Assembly (NCBI RefSeq): GCF_036231355.1
Contig: NZ_CP109496.1
Coordinates: 3,968,001-4,032,000, forward strand
Source: Streptomyces sp. NBC_01431
GTDB taxonomy: Bacteria; Actinomycetota; Actinomycetes; Streptomycetales; Streptomycetaceae
Reading direction: 5' to 3'
Length of the DNA stretch: 64,000 nt
Both the position numbers and the translations under genes were made by a program. The notes under the pieces are model-generated. The model searched no databases, was not told the origin of the DNA, and saw only the letters and a program-made list of their open reading frames with translations. The stretch's first letter is position 1; each line of letters begins with the position of its first letter. Positions 40,233 to 49,339 of this stretch are shown here, in pieces.

Positions 40233-40666
40233 GAGCGCTCGTTCCTTTCCGTTGAACGCCGAGTCCACATCACACCGTGTGTGCATCACTTCTCTGCGCG
40301 TACTCGCTCTGTGAGCCTGCGGTACGGGAACCCGCCAGGACCGAACGTGGGCGGGGACCTCTGGTCGCGACGGCCACTGCCTGTAACCATTTAAAGCATG
40401 GCGAAGGGTGGCGCGTGCATGGCGCTTGCCGTCCTGTGTGCAAAAACCCCGCCACTCGGGGGTGAGGCGCGGCCGGTCGGCCCTTAAGACGTCAAGACCG
40501 ACCGCACGGTTCCGGGGCGTCTTCAACTGCCCAGGACCACACCGATTACGTACCCAACGCGCTTGAAACGACGCACAGTTGAACGGCCTCAGTCGACCCC
40601 AGGACTGGTCCACCGGGGGCATTTTCCGGCCAAGTTGCGCGTCCCACGGACACCAATAGTCCCGCT
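40233..40666. other. 434-bp gene-free divergent region with an 11-bp palindrome
   Basis: Relatively AT-rich stretches occur (CATTTAAAGC near 40388). CACACCGTGTG (40271-40281), 38 bp before the PrimPol-like start, is a perfect palindrome that could be an operator. CCCCG-CCACT-CGGGG (40447-40461) forms a small hairpin. Promoters for both flanking genes must lie here but could not be assigned securely. Confidence 0.4.
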
Positions 40667-42160
40667 ATGACAATGCTGGACATCCCCTCACTTGTGCGTG
40701 TACATGTGGATGCATTGATAGCGGCGCAGAATGACATGGGGGTTTGCGATGCTATTGAGCAAAATCGACCAGTCGGAAAGCCGGCTGCCATGAGCGCCCC
40801 TCACCTGCCGAAAGTGGCTGGAATCGATCCAGCCGTTCCGCCGCCCGCGCACACTCATGCGCCTCTGCCCTCACCAGCCGCCCACACCCCGCCCGGTGCG
40901 GTGCTCCAGGACCGGCTCGCCGGCTGGGTCTCCGACCTCACCACGCTGCACGAACTCACCGAGCGCCTCACCCGCACCACCGTTCTTGACGACGCCCTGA
41001 ACGAACTCCTGAGGGCGGGCGCCGCCCTGGTCGGCGCCCGGCGCGGCCTGGTCGTGCTCGAACCCGCCGACGGCCTCGGCCCTGCCAGCACCACCGGGCT
41101 CGGGCTCGCCCACGCCGACCTCGGCCACATCGAGACCGTGCCGCGCAGCGCCACCGCGTACGGCCGGATCCTGGACGGGCTGCCGGACGCGGACGGCGGC
41201 TGCGACCTCATGGCGGACGACGGTGGCCTCGACCCGCGCCACCGCGAGGTCGCCACCCGCCTCGGCTACGCCGCCAGCTATGCGCTCCCCCTGTGCACCG
41301 ACGGCGCGGGACGGCTCGGCGCGGCCGTCTGGTTCTACGACGAGAGCGCCGAACCCGTCGAGCGCCGGCGGTACCTCGCCGGGCTCTACATCCGGTACGC
41401 GGCCGAGCACCTGGGCCGCCTCGTCGAACTGGAGCGGGCTCGCACGCAGTTGGCGACCGTCGCCGAGGAACTGCTGCCCAGCCGGCTGCCCCGGGTCGCC
41501 CGGGTCCGGCTGGCCGCCCGCCGCCGCACCGGGCCGCGCGGCGGCGGTGACTGGTACGACGCGCTGCCGCTGCCCGAGGGCGCCCTCGGCCTCGCCGTCG
41601 GGTCGGTCACCGGTTCCGGGCCGAGCGCGGTCGCGGCGATGGGCCGGCTGCGCGCCAGCCTGAGGGCGTACGCCGTCATGGAGGGCGAGGATCCGGTCGC
41701 CGTGCTCTCCGACCTCGAACTGCTGCTCCGGCTGACCGAGCCCGCCCGCTCGGCCACCGCGCTGTTCGCCTACTGCGAGCCCGCCCTGCGCAAGATCGTC
41801 CTCGCGGGGGCCGGACACGCCCCGCCGTTGATCGTCGGCGACCGGCGCACCGAGTTCGTGGAGACCTCGCTCTCGGCGCCGCTCGGCATGCTCTCCTGCT
41901 GGGAGGCGCCGAGCGTGGAACTCACCACGGAGCCTGGAGAAACGGTGCTGCTGTACACGGACGGGCTGCTTCACCGCACCGGCGAGCCCATGGACCGGGC
42001 CTTCGCCCGGCTGCACGCGGCCGCCGCGAGCGTCCCCAAGGCGGTCCGGGACGATCCGGACGCGGTGGTCGATCACGTCCTGACGACCGTGCTGCCCGAC
42101 GGCCTCGACGGGGCGGACAGCGCCGAGGACGTGGTGATTCTCGCGGCCCGCTTCGGCTAG
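40667..42160 (+). CDS. GAF-SpoIIE (PP2C-type) serine/threonine phosphatase
   Basis: 497 residues. After an N-terminal segment (MLDIPSLVRVHVDALIAAQN), a GAF-like sensor occupies about 75-260 and a SpoIIE/RsbU phosphatase about 275-495. The phosphatase has RRTGPRGGGDWYDALPLPEG (metal-binding region), SVTGSGPSA, LAGAGHAPPLIV, LLYTDGLLHRTG and the final DSAEDVVILAAR. Enzymes of this type dephosphorylate STAS-domain anti-anti-sigma factors. RsbW-like kinases nearby (36809, 43806) are possible opponents. The N-terminal part has lower GC3, and ATG 40673 is an alternative start. Confidence 0.88.
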   Translation: MTMLDIPSLVRVHVDALIAAQNDMGVCDAIEQNRPVGKPAAMSAPHLPKVAGIDPAVPPPAHTHAPLPSPAAHTPPGAVLQDRLAGWVSDLTTLHELTERLTRTTVLDDALNELLRAGAALVGARRGLVVLEPADGLGPASTTGLGLAHADLGHIETVPRSATAYGRILDGLPDADGGCDLMADDGGLDPRHREVATRLGYAASYALPLCTDGAGRLGAAVWFYDESAEPVERRRYLAGLYIRYAAEHLGRLVELERARTQLATVAEELLPSRLPRVARVRLAARRRTGPRGGGDWYDALPLPEGALGLAVGSVTGSGPSAVAAMGRLRASLRAYAVMEGEDPVAVLSDLELLLRLTEPARSATALFAYCEPALRKIVLAGAGHAPPLIVGDRRTEFVETSLSAPLGMLSCWEAPSVELTTEPGETVLLYTDGLLHRTGEPMDRAFARLHAAAASVPKAVRDDPDAVVDHVLTTVLPDGLDGADSAEDVVILAARFG

Positions 42161-42218
42161 CCCGGGTAACAGGCACTAAGGCCCTGGACCCCCTTCCGTA
42201 CGCCCGTACGATGGTGAA

Positions 42219-42250
42219 GGCCCCCCTGGCCCTGACGGCCTCGGGGGACT
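42219..42250. repeat. Hairpin element shared with 2681-2712, in the aminopeptidase P leader
   Basis: CCCCC-CT-GGCC-CTGAC-GGCC-TC-GGGGG has the same stem, internal bulge and loop sizes as the element at 2681-2712, with different loop bases. Here it lies 28 bp before the GTG start of the aminopeptidase P gene, downstream of a possible promoter (TGGACC-N16-TACGAT, 42185-42212), so it would fold in the mRNA leader. Confidence 0.6.
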
Positions 42251-42278
42251 CCGATGTCGTACCTAGTGGAGGCAGACC

Positions 42279-43772
42279 GTGGCCGACCAGCTCACCCCGG
42301 CGGAATCGAATCTTGCTGCTGGCGCAGCGGGCCCGGACGAGACTGACGAGAAGCCGATCAAGCAGCGCAAGAACGGCCTGTACCCGGGCGTCTCCGACGA
42401 GCTGGCCGAGAACATGAAGTCGGGCTGGGCGGACACCGAGCTGCGCGACCTGGAGCCGATCGCCCAGGCCGGCCGCACCGCCGACCGCCGCGCCGCCCTG
42501 TCCAAGCGCTTCCCCGGCGAGCGCCTGGTGATCCCCGCGGGCAACCTGAAGACCCGCTCGAACGACACCGAGTACAGCTTCCGCGCGGCCACCGAGTACG
42601 CGTACCTCACCGGCGACCAGACCGAGGACGGCGTGCTCGTTCTGGAGCCCAAGGGCGACGGTCACGAGGCCACGCTCTACCTGCTTCCGCGTTCAAACCG
42701 CGAGAACGGCGAATTCTGGCTGTCCGGCCAGGGTGAGCTGTGGGTCGGCCGCCGCCACTCGCTGAGCGAGGCCGAGCGGCTCCTGGGCATCCCCGCCAAG
42801 GACGTCCGCGAGCTGGCCGCCGCCCTCACGGAGGCCACCGGCCCGGTCCGCGTCGTGCGCGGCCACGACGCCTCGATCGAGGCCGCGCTGACCGACAAGG
42901 TCACCGCCGAGCGCGACGAAGAGCTGCGCGTGTACCTCTCGGAGGCGCGCCTGGTGAAGGACGCGTTTGAAATCGCGGAGCTGCGTAAGGCGTGCGACTC
43001 GACCGCGCGCGGCTTCGAGGACGTCGTCAAGGTGCTCGACAAGGCCGAGGCGACCAGCGAGCGCTACATCGAGGGCACCTTCTTCCTGCGCGCCCGCGTC
43101 GAGGGCAACGACATCGGCTACGGCTCGATCTGCGCCGCGGGCCCGCACGCCACCACCCTGCACTGGGTGCGCAACAACGGTGCGGTCCGCTCCGGCGAGC
43201 TGCTCCTGCTGGACGCCGGTGTGGAGACCACCGAGCTCTACACCGCCGACATCACCCGCACCCTGCCGATCAACGGCACCTTCTCGCCGCTCCAGCGCAA
43301 GATCTACGACGCGGTGTACGAGGCGCAGGAGGCGGGCATCGCCGCGGTGAAGCCCGGCGCGGCCTTCCGCGACTTCCACGACGCCGCCCAGCGGGTGCTC
43401 GCCGAGAAGCTCGTCGCCTGGGGTCTGCTCGGCGACCTGGACGTGGAGAAGGTCCTGGACCTCGGCCTCCAGCGCCGCTGGACGCTGCACGGCACCGGCC
43501 ACATGCTCGGCATGGACGTCCACGACTGCGCCTCCGCGCGCACCGACACCTACGTCGGCGGCGACCTGACGCCGGGCATGTGCCTCACCGTCGAGCCCGG
43601 TCTGTACTTCCAGGCCGACGACCTGACGGTGCCCGAGGAGTACCGCGGCATCGGCGTCCGGATCGAGGACGACATCCTGGTCACCGAGGACGGCAACGAG
43701 AACCTGTCGGCCGCGCTGCCGCGCAGCGCCGACGAGGTCGAGGCGTGGATGGCCCGGGTCAAGCAGGCCTGA
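42279..43772 (+). CDS. pepP: Xaa-Pro aminopeptidase (aminopeptidase P family, M24B)
   Basis: 497 residues from GTG 42279 (TGGAGG upstream). An N-terminal creatinase-like domain (about 70-240) is followed by a pita-bread catalytic domain. All five metal ligands are visible in order: Asp in LLLDAGVE, Asp in TADITRTLP, His in GTGHMLGMDVHD, Glu in TVEPGLYF and Glu in GVRIEDDIL. It removes N-terminal residues preceding proline using two Mn2+ ions. It is cytoplasmic and has homologues in Streptomyces. It converges with the RsbW-like gene 33 bp downstream. Confidence 0.95.
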   Translation: MADQLTPAESNLAAGAAGPDETDEKPIKQRKNGLYPGVSDELAENMKSGWADTELRDLEPIAQAGRTADRRAALSKRFPGERLVIPAGNLKTRSNDTEYSFRAATEYAYLTGDQTEDGVLVLEPKGDGHEATLYLLPRSNRENGEFWLSGQGELWVGRRHSLSEAERLLGIPAKDVRELAAALTEATGPVRVVRGHDASIEAALTDKVTAERDEELRVYLSEARLVKDAFEIAELRKACDSTARGFEDVVKVLDKAEATSERYIEGTFFLRARVEGNDIGYGSICAAGPHATTLHWVRNNGAVRSGELLLLDAGVETTELYTADITRTLPINGTFSPLQRKIYDAVYEAQEAGIAAVKPGAAFRDFHDAAQRVLAEKLVAWGLLGDLDVEKVLDLGLQRRWTLHGTGHMLGMDVHDCASARTDTYVGGDLTPGMCLTVEPGLYFQADDLTVPEEYRGIGVRIEDDILVTEDGNENLSAALPRSADEVEAWMARVKQA

Positions 43773-43805
43773 CCCACCCCGCTCGCGGCATCGGGGGCGC
43801 GCCGC

Positions 43806-44264
43806 TCAGGACACCTTGAGCAGCGCGCCCTCTCGCCATTTGAGGATCTTGTCGAAACTGACCACCGCGCCCCGGCCCGGCCGGTTCCTGAAGTGCACGT
43901 GGTCGGCGAGCTGTTCGATCAGGCCGAGGCCCCTGCCGTGTTCGGGCAGCCAGCCGGTTCTGGCCGGGACGGCGTTGCGGTGGGCGCGGCGGGCGGGGAA
44001 GCCCGGTCCCGAGTCGGCGACCTCGATGCGGCACTTCTCGCCGTCGAGGTAGGCGGTCACCCGGTACGCCCCCGACGCGCTCCCGGAGACCGCGTCCCCG
44101 CCGTGCTCGACCGCGTTCGCGCAGGCTTCGCTGAGCGCGACCGAGAGGTCGTAGGAGATGTCCGGGTCGACCCCCGCGGTCTCCATGGCGCCGAGCAGAA
44201 GACGGCGGGCGAGCGGAACGCTCGCAGCCTCGCGCCGCAAGTGGAGAGACCACCAGATGCTCAT
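43806..44264 (-). CDS. RsbW-like ATP-binding regulatory protein (HATPase_c)
   Basis: 152 residues from ATG 44264 (AGGAGG upstream). GHKL fold with N-box ALSEACANAVEHG, G1 VADSGPGFP and G2 HGRGLGLIEQLADHV. It is close in design to RsbW/SpoIIAB-type anti-sigma kinases but has no adjacent sigma or STAS gene. In Streptomyces many such orphan kinases exist and partner with distant antagonists. It lies divergent from the membrane protein gene at 44516; the 251-bp gap between them shows no confident operator. Confidence 0.87.
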   Translation of the reverse strand: MSIWWSLHLRREAASVPLARRLLLGAMETAGVDPDISYDLSVALSEACANAVEHGGDAVSGSASGAYRVTAYLDGEKCRIEVADSGPGFPARRAHRNAVPARTGWLPEHGRGLGLIEQLADHVHFRNRPGRGAVVSFDKILKWREGALLKVS

Positions 44265-44515
44265 GTTCCAGCCTCCTGGCTGCGGCTCGACAAAGCCCTT
44301 CTCTCTACGGGCGCAGTATTGCCGCAAGTTCCCGCCCGTAAGCGCCCTCTTGACGTGATGGCGCCCATTCGGCGGATGTACGCGCCCCTCACGCCGGTGT
44401 AAAGCACCTCGGAACCTTCCGGTCCGTTTCGCCGGAACGCCCCTACCAGTACCAAAGGCGACCTTCCGGACCTGCCGTATGGGGCAGGTAAGCGCAGTGC
44501 GATGATGGCCCCGCC

Positions 44516-45370
44516 ATGTCTTCTCCCCACGCCCCAGCAGGCGCCGGTCTCCGGCTGCTCAGGGCCGCGGTGTTCGCCGCGGTCTGCGTCGTGCTGTCCG
44601 CGATGGGGCACGTCATGGCCGCCTGCGCGACGGTCCCCTGGTGGACACTGCTCGCCGGGTTCCTCGGGGTCCTGGCCGTCGTCGCACCGCTCGCCGGACG
44701 GGAACGCTCGCTGCCGCCGATCGTGGCCGCGCTCGCGGCCGGACAGCTCGGCCTGCACATGCTCTTCGGCGTCGGCCAGCACACGGCGGCCGCCTCCGGC
44801 GACGGATCCACCGGCGACCTCCCTCTGGTGCGGTTCGCCGGCAAACTCCTCTGCGGCGCCGGATCGACCCCGCTCACCGCGGCGCAGGCCCAGCGGATCG
44901 TGACCGACGCGGGCATCGACCCGGCCCGGGTCAGCGGCGGCCACGCGGGCATGAGCGGCATGGGCGGGATGGCCGACATGATGTCGGGCACCGCAGGCAG
45001 CGGCCCGGCCTCGGCGCACTCGGTGTCACTGGCCGCCTCGCTGCTGCCCTCGCTGCCGATGCTCCTGTGCCACCTGCTCGCCGCGCTCGCCACCGGGTGG
45101 CTGCTGCGGCGCGGTGAGGCCGCCCTGTTCCGGATGGTCCGCCTGGCCGCCGAGTCCGTCACAGCCGCCGCCGAAGCCGCTTCCGTACGCTCCCTGCGGC
45201 GCGCCCTGAGGCTCGTACGCTCCCTGTGCGCCGGGCTCATGGCCGCGGGCCGTCAGGGCTCACGCGCCCCCCGTTCACACCAGTTGGCCCCCCTCCCCCT
45301 GGCCGGGGCGGAACTTCAGCACTCGGTGATCAGGCGCGGGCCGCCCGCGGCGTACGCCCTCGCAGCCTGA
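44516..45370 (+). CDS. Membrane protein preceding the copper gene cluster
   Basis: 284 residues. Predicted helices at about 12-35 (LLRAAVFAAVCVVLSAMGHV), 43-60, 66-82, and 172-195 (LPSLPMLLCHLLAALATGWL). A Met/His-rich loop (HAGMSGMGGMADMMSG, near residue 145) could bind copper or another soft metal. The C-terminus is basic and cytoplasmic. It lies 107 bp before and co-directional with the YcnI-Sco-PCuAC-CopCD-DtpA series, so a role in copper handling is inferred. Not recognised as a named family. Confidence 0.75.
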   Translation: MSSPHAPAGAGLRLLRAAVFAAVCVVLSAMGHVMAACATVPWWTLLAGFLGVLAVVAPLAGRERSLPPIVAALAAGQLGLHMLFGVGQHTAAASGDGSTGDLPLVRFAGKLLCGAGSTPLTAAQAQRIVTDAGIDPARVSGGHAGMSGMGGMADMMSGTAGSGPASAHSVSLAASLLPSLPMLLCHLLAALATGWLLRRGEAALFRMVRLAAESVTAAAEAASVRSLRRALRLVRSLCAGLMAAGRQGSRAPRSHQLAPLPLAGAELQHSVIRRGPPAAYALAA

Positions 45371-45477
45371 ACGCGGCCCACTCCCCACACGTACCGCAGG
45401 AGTGGTGTCGCGGGTCCCCGCGCACCTTTGGCGCGGTGGACCGTCCACACCTTCCTGCTGACTGGAGTGTCTTCGCC

Positions 45478-46209
45478 ATGAACGTTGCCCGTTCGCGCAC
45501 CCGTATCGCCGTCGTCGGTTCCGTCGCCGCCGCCTCCGTCCTGCTGCTCTCGGGGACGGCCTTCGCGCACGTCACCGTGCAGCCGGAGGGCGTACCCGCC
45601 AAGGGCGGGTACGCCGTCGTCGACTTCAAGGTCCCCAACGAGCGCGACAACGCCAAAACCGTGAAGCTTGAGGTCTCCTTCCCCGCCGACCACCCGCTGG
45701 CGTCCGTGATGCCGCAGCCGGTGCCGGGCTGGAACATCGAGGTCACCAAGTCCAAGCTCGCCAAGCCGCTGACCGTCCACGGCAAGCAGATCAACGAGGC
45801 CGTCACCAAGGTGACCTGGAGCGGCGGAACCATCGAGGCGGGTCAGTTCCAGAAGTTCCCGCTCTCCATCGGCACCCTGCCCACCGACACCGACCAGCTC
45901 GTCTTCAAGGCCCTCCAGACGTACGACAACAACGAGGTCGTCCGCTGGATCGAGGAGTCGAAGAAGGGCGCGCCGGAGCCCGCGAACCCAGCCCCCGCCC
46001 TCCAGCTCACCGCCGCTGCCGCCCCCGGCGGTGACGACGACGCGGCGGCGCCCGCCGCCACGAACACCTCGGCCAAGCAGACGGGCGCCTCGGCCGCGTC
46101 CTCGTCGGACACCGACACCACCGCCCGCGTCCTCGGCATCGTCGGCATCCTCGTCGGCATCGCCGGAGTGGCCTTCGGCGTGTTCGCCGGACGCCGCCGC
46201 TCCGCGTGA
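45478..46209 (+). CDS. YcnI-like (DUF1775) copper-binding membrane-anchored protein
   Basis: 243 residues from ATG 45478. Signal peptide about 1-30, cleaved so that the mature protein begins with His (GTAFA-HVTVQPEG). In YcnI proteins this N-terminal His forms a Cu(II) site together with an acidic residue. The DUF1775 beta-sandwich runs to about residue 160 (PVPGWNIEV, VTWSGGTIEAGQFQ, DNNEVVRWIE). A disordered Ala/Thr/Asp linker follows and then one C-terminal TM helix with an RRR stop anchor. It heads the copper operon; 44 bp separate it from sco. Confidence 0.9.
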   Translation: MNVARSRTRIAVVGSVAAASVLLLSGTAFAHVTVQPEGVPAKGGYAVVDFKVPNERDNAKTVKLEVSFPADHPLASVMPQPVPGWNIEVTKSKLAKPLTVHGKQINEAVTKVTWSGGTIEAGQFQKFPLSIGTLPTDTDQLVFKALQTYDNNEVVRWIEESKKGAPEPANPAPALQLTAAAAPGGDDDAAAPAATNTSAKQTGASAASSSDTDTTARVLGIVGILVGIAGVAFGVFAGRRRSA

Positions 46210-46253
46210 CCCGCCCTCCACTCCTCGACCGGAAAAGACCGGAAAATCTCCTC

Positions 46254-46913
46254 ATGCGCACCAAGACCGCGCTGACTGCCGCCGCTCTCGCGGCGGCAGC
46301 GGCGCTCACCCTGACCGCCTGCGGCAGCAGCGGTGACAGCGGCTCCAAGAGCCCCGTCGCCGATGTCTCCGCCTCGGCGAAGACCCAGGCCGCGACGCTG
46401 CTCGACCGGCCGTTCACCAAGCCTGACTTCGTCCTGACGGACACCAACGGCAAGAAGTTCGACTTCCGCGCCGAGACCAAGGGCAAGCCGACGCTCATCT
46501 ACTTCGGCTACACCAACTGCCCGGACGTCTGCCCGCTGACCATGGGCAACATCGCCGTCGCCAAGAAGGCGCTGTCCAAGGCCGACCAGGACAAGCTCCA
46601 GGTGGTCTTCGTGACCACCGACCCCGAGCGGGACACCCCCGCCTCGCTCGGCAAATGGCTCAAGGGCCAGGACCCGTCCTTCATCGGCCTGACCGGCGAC
46701 TTCGCCACCATCCAGGCCGGCGCCCGGCAGCTGGGCATCGGCATCGACCCGGCCACCAAGGACAAGGACGGCAAGGTCGTCTCGATGCACGGGGCCCAGG
46801 TCATCGCCTTCTCCCCCAAGACGGACCAGGGATACGTCCTCTACGGAGAGGACGCGACCGTGGCCGACTACACCAAGGACCTGCCGAAGATCATCAAGGG
46901 GGAGAACCCGTGA
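46254..46913 (+). CDS. sco: Sco1/SenC-type copper chaperone lipoprotein
   Basis: 219 residues. Lipoprotein signal with lipobox LTAC (residues about 20-23). Thioredoxin-like SCO domain with the copper-binding YTNCPDVCPLTMG (CxxxC) and the distal His in VSMHGAQVIAF. Sco proteins load copper into cytochrome oxidase. In Streptomyces lividans Sco is also required for maturation of a radical copper oxidase (GlxA), with a neighbouring DyP peroxidase. The gene overlaps the next by 4 bp (GTGA), so it is translated with the PCuAC protein. Confidence 0.95.
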   Translation: MRTKTALTAAALAAAAALTLTACGSSGDSGSKSPVADVSASAKTQAATLLDRPFTKPDFVLTDTNGKKFDFRAETKGKPTLIYFGYTNCPDVCPLTMGNIAVAKKALSKADQDKLQVVFVTTDPERDTPASLGKWLKGQDPSFIGLTGDFATIQAGARQLGIGIDPATKDKDGKVVSMHGAQVIAFSPKTDQGYVLYGEDATVADYTKDLPKIIKGENP

Positions 46914-47380
46914 ACCGCCGCACCACCCACACCGTCCGCACGACCGTCGCCGCCGCCATAGCCCTGTCCGCGGGCCTCGCCCTGGCGGGCTGCTCCTCCA
47001 GCGCCGACGCCAAGCCGAAGCTCACGGTCAGCGACGCGTTCATGCCGATGCCGACCAGTGACATGGCCGGCGGCTTCCTCACCGTCAAGAACGACGGCAA
47101 GACCGCCGACAAGCTCACCAAGGTCACCAGCGACCTGTCCGACAACGTCACGATCCACGAGACGAAGAACCAGAAGATGCAGGAGGTGGCCTCCTTCGAC
47201 ATCCCCGCGGGCGGCGAGCTGGACCTCGAACGCGGCGGCAGCCACATCATGTTCATGGGTCTCAAGCAGAAGCCGAAGCAGGGCGGGAAGGTCACCATCG
47301 AGCTGCACTTCGAGAAGGCCGACCCGGTCAAGGTCGACCTTCCCGTGAAGGAAGCCACGTACAACCCGAAGCACCACTGA
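46910..47380 (+). CDS. PCu(A)C-type periplasmic copper chaperone (DUF461) lipoprotein
   Basis: 156 residues from GTG 46910. Lipoprotein signal with lipobox LAGC (about residue 27). The cupredoxin-like PCu(A)C domain has the Met/His copper site spread over MPMPTSDMAGG, VTIHETKNQKMQEV and SHIMFMGLKQ. The family delivers Cu(I) to cytochrome oxidase or Sco. In Streptomyces the corresponding extracytoplasmic chaperone passes copper to Sco. The overlapping start with sco supports a chaperone relay. Confidence 0.92.
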   Translation: MNRRTTHTVRTTVAAAIALSAGLALAGCSSSADAKPKLTVSDAFMPMPTSDMAGGFLTVKNDGKTADKLTKVTSDLSDNVTIHETKNQKMQEVASFDIPAGGELDLERGGSHIMFMGLKQKPKQGGKVTIELHFEKADPVKVDLPVKEATYNPKHH

Positions 47381-47408
47381 GGCACCCAGAGGGACTTGAG
47401 GGACTGAC

Positions 47409-49328
47409 ATGACGGCCACCGCCCCACGCCTCGGAACCATCGCGAGCAGCCGCCCCCTGACCCGGCTGCTGCTCGTCACGGTTGCGCTGCTCGGCGCGCT
47501 GTTCGCAGGCGCGGTACCCGCGTCCGCGCACGCCGCGCTCACCGGCAGCGACCCGAAGGAGGGGGCGGTGGTCGCCACCGCACCCGCCCAGGTCGCCCTC
47601 ACCTTCTCCGAGGGCGTCGCCCTGGACGCCAACTCCATCCGGGTCCTGGACCCGGCGGGCAAGCGTTCCGACACCGCCGAACTCGTCAACCTGTGCAGCG
47701 GCGACATCGTCAAATACGGCGTCCGGCTGCGCACCGGCATCCCCAACGGCACCTACACGGTGGCCTGGCAGGCGATCTCCGCCGACAGCCACCCGGTGTC
47801 CGGTGCCTTCACGTTCTCCATCGGCGCCCCCTCCGCGACCAGCGCCGTCGTCCCCACCCAGCAGGTGGGCGGCGGCCTCGTCGGCGTCCTGTACGGCATC
47901 ACGCGGTACGCGGCCTACGGCGGGTTCGTGCTGCTCGCCGGCGGCGCCGCCTTCGTCCTCGCCTGCTGGCGGCGGGGGGCGTCCGTGCGCCCCGTGCAGC
48001 GGGTCGTCGTCGGCGGCTGGCTCACCATGACCGCGGCCACCCTCGCCATGCTGCTGCTCCGCACCCCCTACACGGGTTCCGGGAAACTCTCCGACGTCTT
48101 CGACCTGAACGGGCTGAGGGCCGTCCTGGAGACCAAGCCCGGCGCGGCCCTCATCTCCCGGCTGCTGCTGCTCGGCGCCTCCGCCCTGTTCGTCTCCGTG
48201 CTGTTCGGGGCGTACGCCAAGCGTGACGACGAGGCCGAGAAGAAGGACCTCACCTTCGGACTCTCCATCGGCGGAGCCGTCGTGGCCGCCGGACTCGCCG
48301 CGACCTGGGCGCTGTCCGAGCACGCCTCGACCGGTCTTCAGCCGGGCGTCGCCATGCCCGTGGACGTACTGCACCTGCTGGCCGTCGCGACCTGGCTCGG
48401 CGGGCTCGCCACCCTCCTGGTCGTGCTCTACCGGACCCCGGGCATCGAGCGCGCGGCCGTGCTGCGGTTCTCGAGCATCGCGCTCTGCAGCGTGGCCGTG
48501 CTCGCCGCGACCGGGCTCTACCAGTCCTGGCGGCAGGTCGGCACATGGTCGGCGCTGGTCGACACCAGCTACGGTCAGCTGCTCCTGGTCAAGGTCGGCC
48601 TGGTCGCCGTGCTGGTGGGGACCGCTTCCCTCTCGCGGCGCTGGACCGCGCGCCTGTCGGAGTACACCGCGCCGGAGGCTGAGGCCGCCGCGATCGTGGA
48701 GCAGCGGGCGAGCGAGCCGACGCCCGTCACCGTCCCCGACGACGGCAACGACTCCAAGCGGGCCGCTCAACTCGCGCGCCAGCAAGCCGCGATGAGCACC
48801 GCCCGCGAGAAGCGGATCCGGGACGCCGACCCGGAGCGCACCGGGCTGCGCCGCACGGTCCTGGCGGAGGCCGGCATCGCGGTGGTGCTGCTTGCCGTGA
48901 CGACGGTGCTGACCACGACGGAGCCCGGCCGCACCCAGGAAGCCGTAGACCGGGCGAAGGCCGGCTCCGAGGTCGCCGTCGCGGACCGGCCGGTCGACAT
49001 CCGGCTGCCGTTCGACACCGGCGGCCCGAACGGCAAGGGCACCGCCAAGCTCACCCTCGACCCGGGCCGCACCGGCGCCAACGAGCTGCACGTCTGGCTG
49101 GAGGACCCCTCGGGCAAGCCCAAGGACGCCCCCGAGGTGAAGGTCTCCTTCACCTTGGCCGCGAAGTCCGTCGGCCCGCTGCCCGTCGTGCCGGACCGCG
49201 TCACCGCCGGACACTGGAGCGCGAGCGGCGTCCAGATCCCGATGGCGGGCGACTGGCGGATCTCGGTGACCGTACGGACCTCCGACATCGACGAGACCAC
49301 CGTGGACAAGAACGTCAAGATCGGCTGA
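47409..49328 (+). CDS. CopC-CopD fusion copper resistance/import protein (YcnJ-like)
   Basis: 639 residues. Signal peptide about 1-40 (cleavage before HAALTGSDPKEG), then a CopC domain (about 40-140) with the N-terminal His of the Cu(II) site and DSHPVSGAFTFSI. An eight-helix CopD membrane domain follows (about 155-420: GITRYAAYGGFVLLAGGA, LLAVATWLGGLATLLVVLYR, TGLYQSWRQVG). A C-terminal extracytoplasmic beta domain ends the protein. Fusions of this kind bind copper outside and move it across the membrane. It lies between the chaperone and peroxidase genes with 28- and 11-bp gaps. Confidence 0.93.
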   Translation: MTATAPRLGTIASSRPLTRLLLVTVALLGALFAGAVPASAHAALTGSDPKEGAVVATAPAQVALTFSEGVALDANSIRVLDPAGKRSDTAELVNLCSGDIVKYGVRLRTGIPNGTYTVAWQAISADSHPVSGAFTFSIGAPSATSAVVPTQQVGGGLVGVLYGITRYAAYGGFVLLAGGAAFVLACWRRGASVRPVQRVVVGGWLTMTAATLAMLLLRTPYTGSGKLSDVFDLNGLRAVLETKPGAALISRLLLLGASALFVSVLFGAYAKRDDEAEKKDLTFGLSIGGAVVAAGLAATWALSEHASTGLQPGVAMPVDVLHLLAVATWLGGLATLLVVLYRTPGIERAAVLRFSSIALCSVAVLAATGLYQSWRQVGTWSALVDTSYGQLLLVKVGLVAVLVGTASLSRRWTARLSEYTAPEAEAAAIVEQRASEPTPVTVPDDGNDSKRAAQLARQQAAMSTAREKRIRDADPERTGLRRTVLAEAGIAVVLLAVTTVLTTTEPGRTQEAVDRAKAGSEVAVADRPVDIRLPFDTGGPNGKGTAKLTLDPGRTGANELHVWLEDPSGKPKDAPEVKVSFTLAAKSVGPLPVVPDRVTAGHWSASGVQIPMAGDWRISVTVRTSDIDETTVDKNVKIG

Positions 49329-49339
49329 GTAGAACTGAC

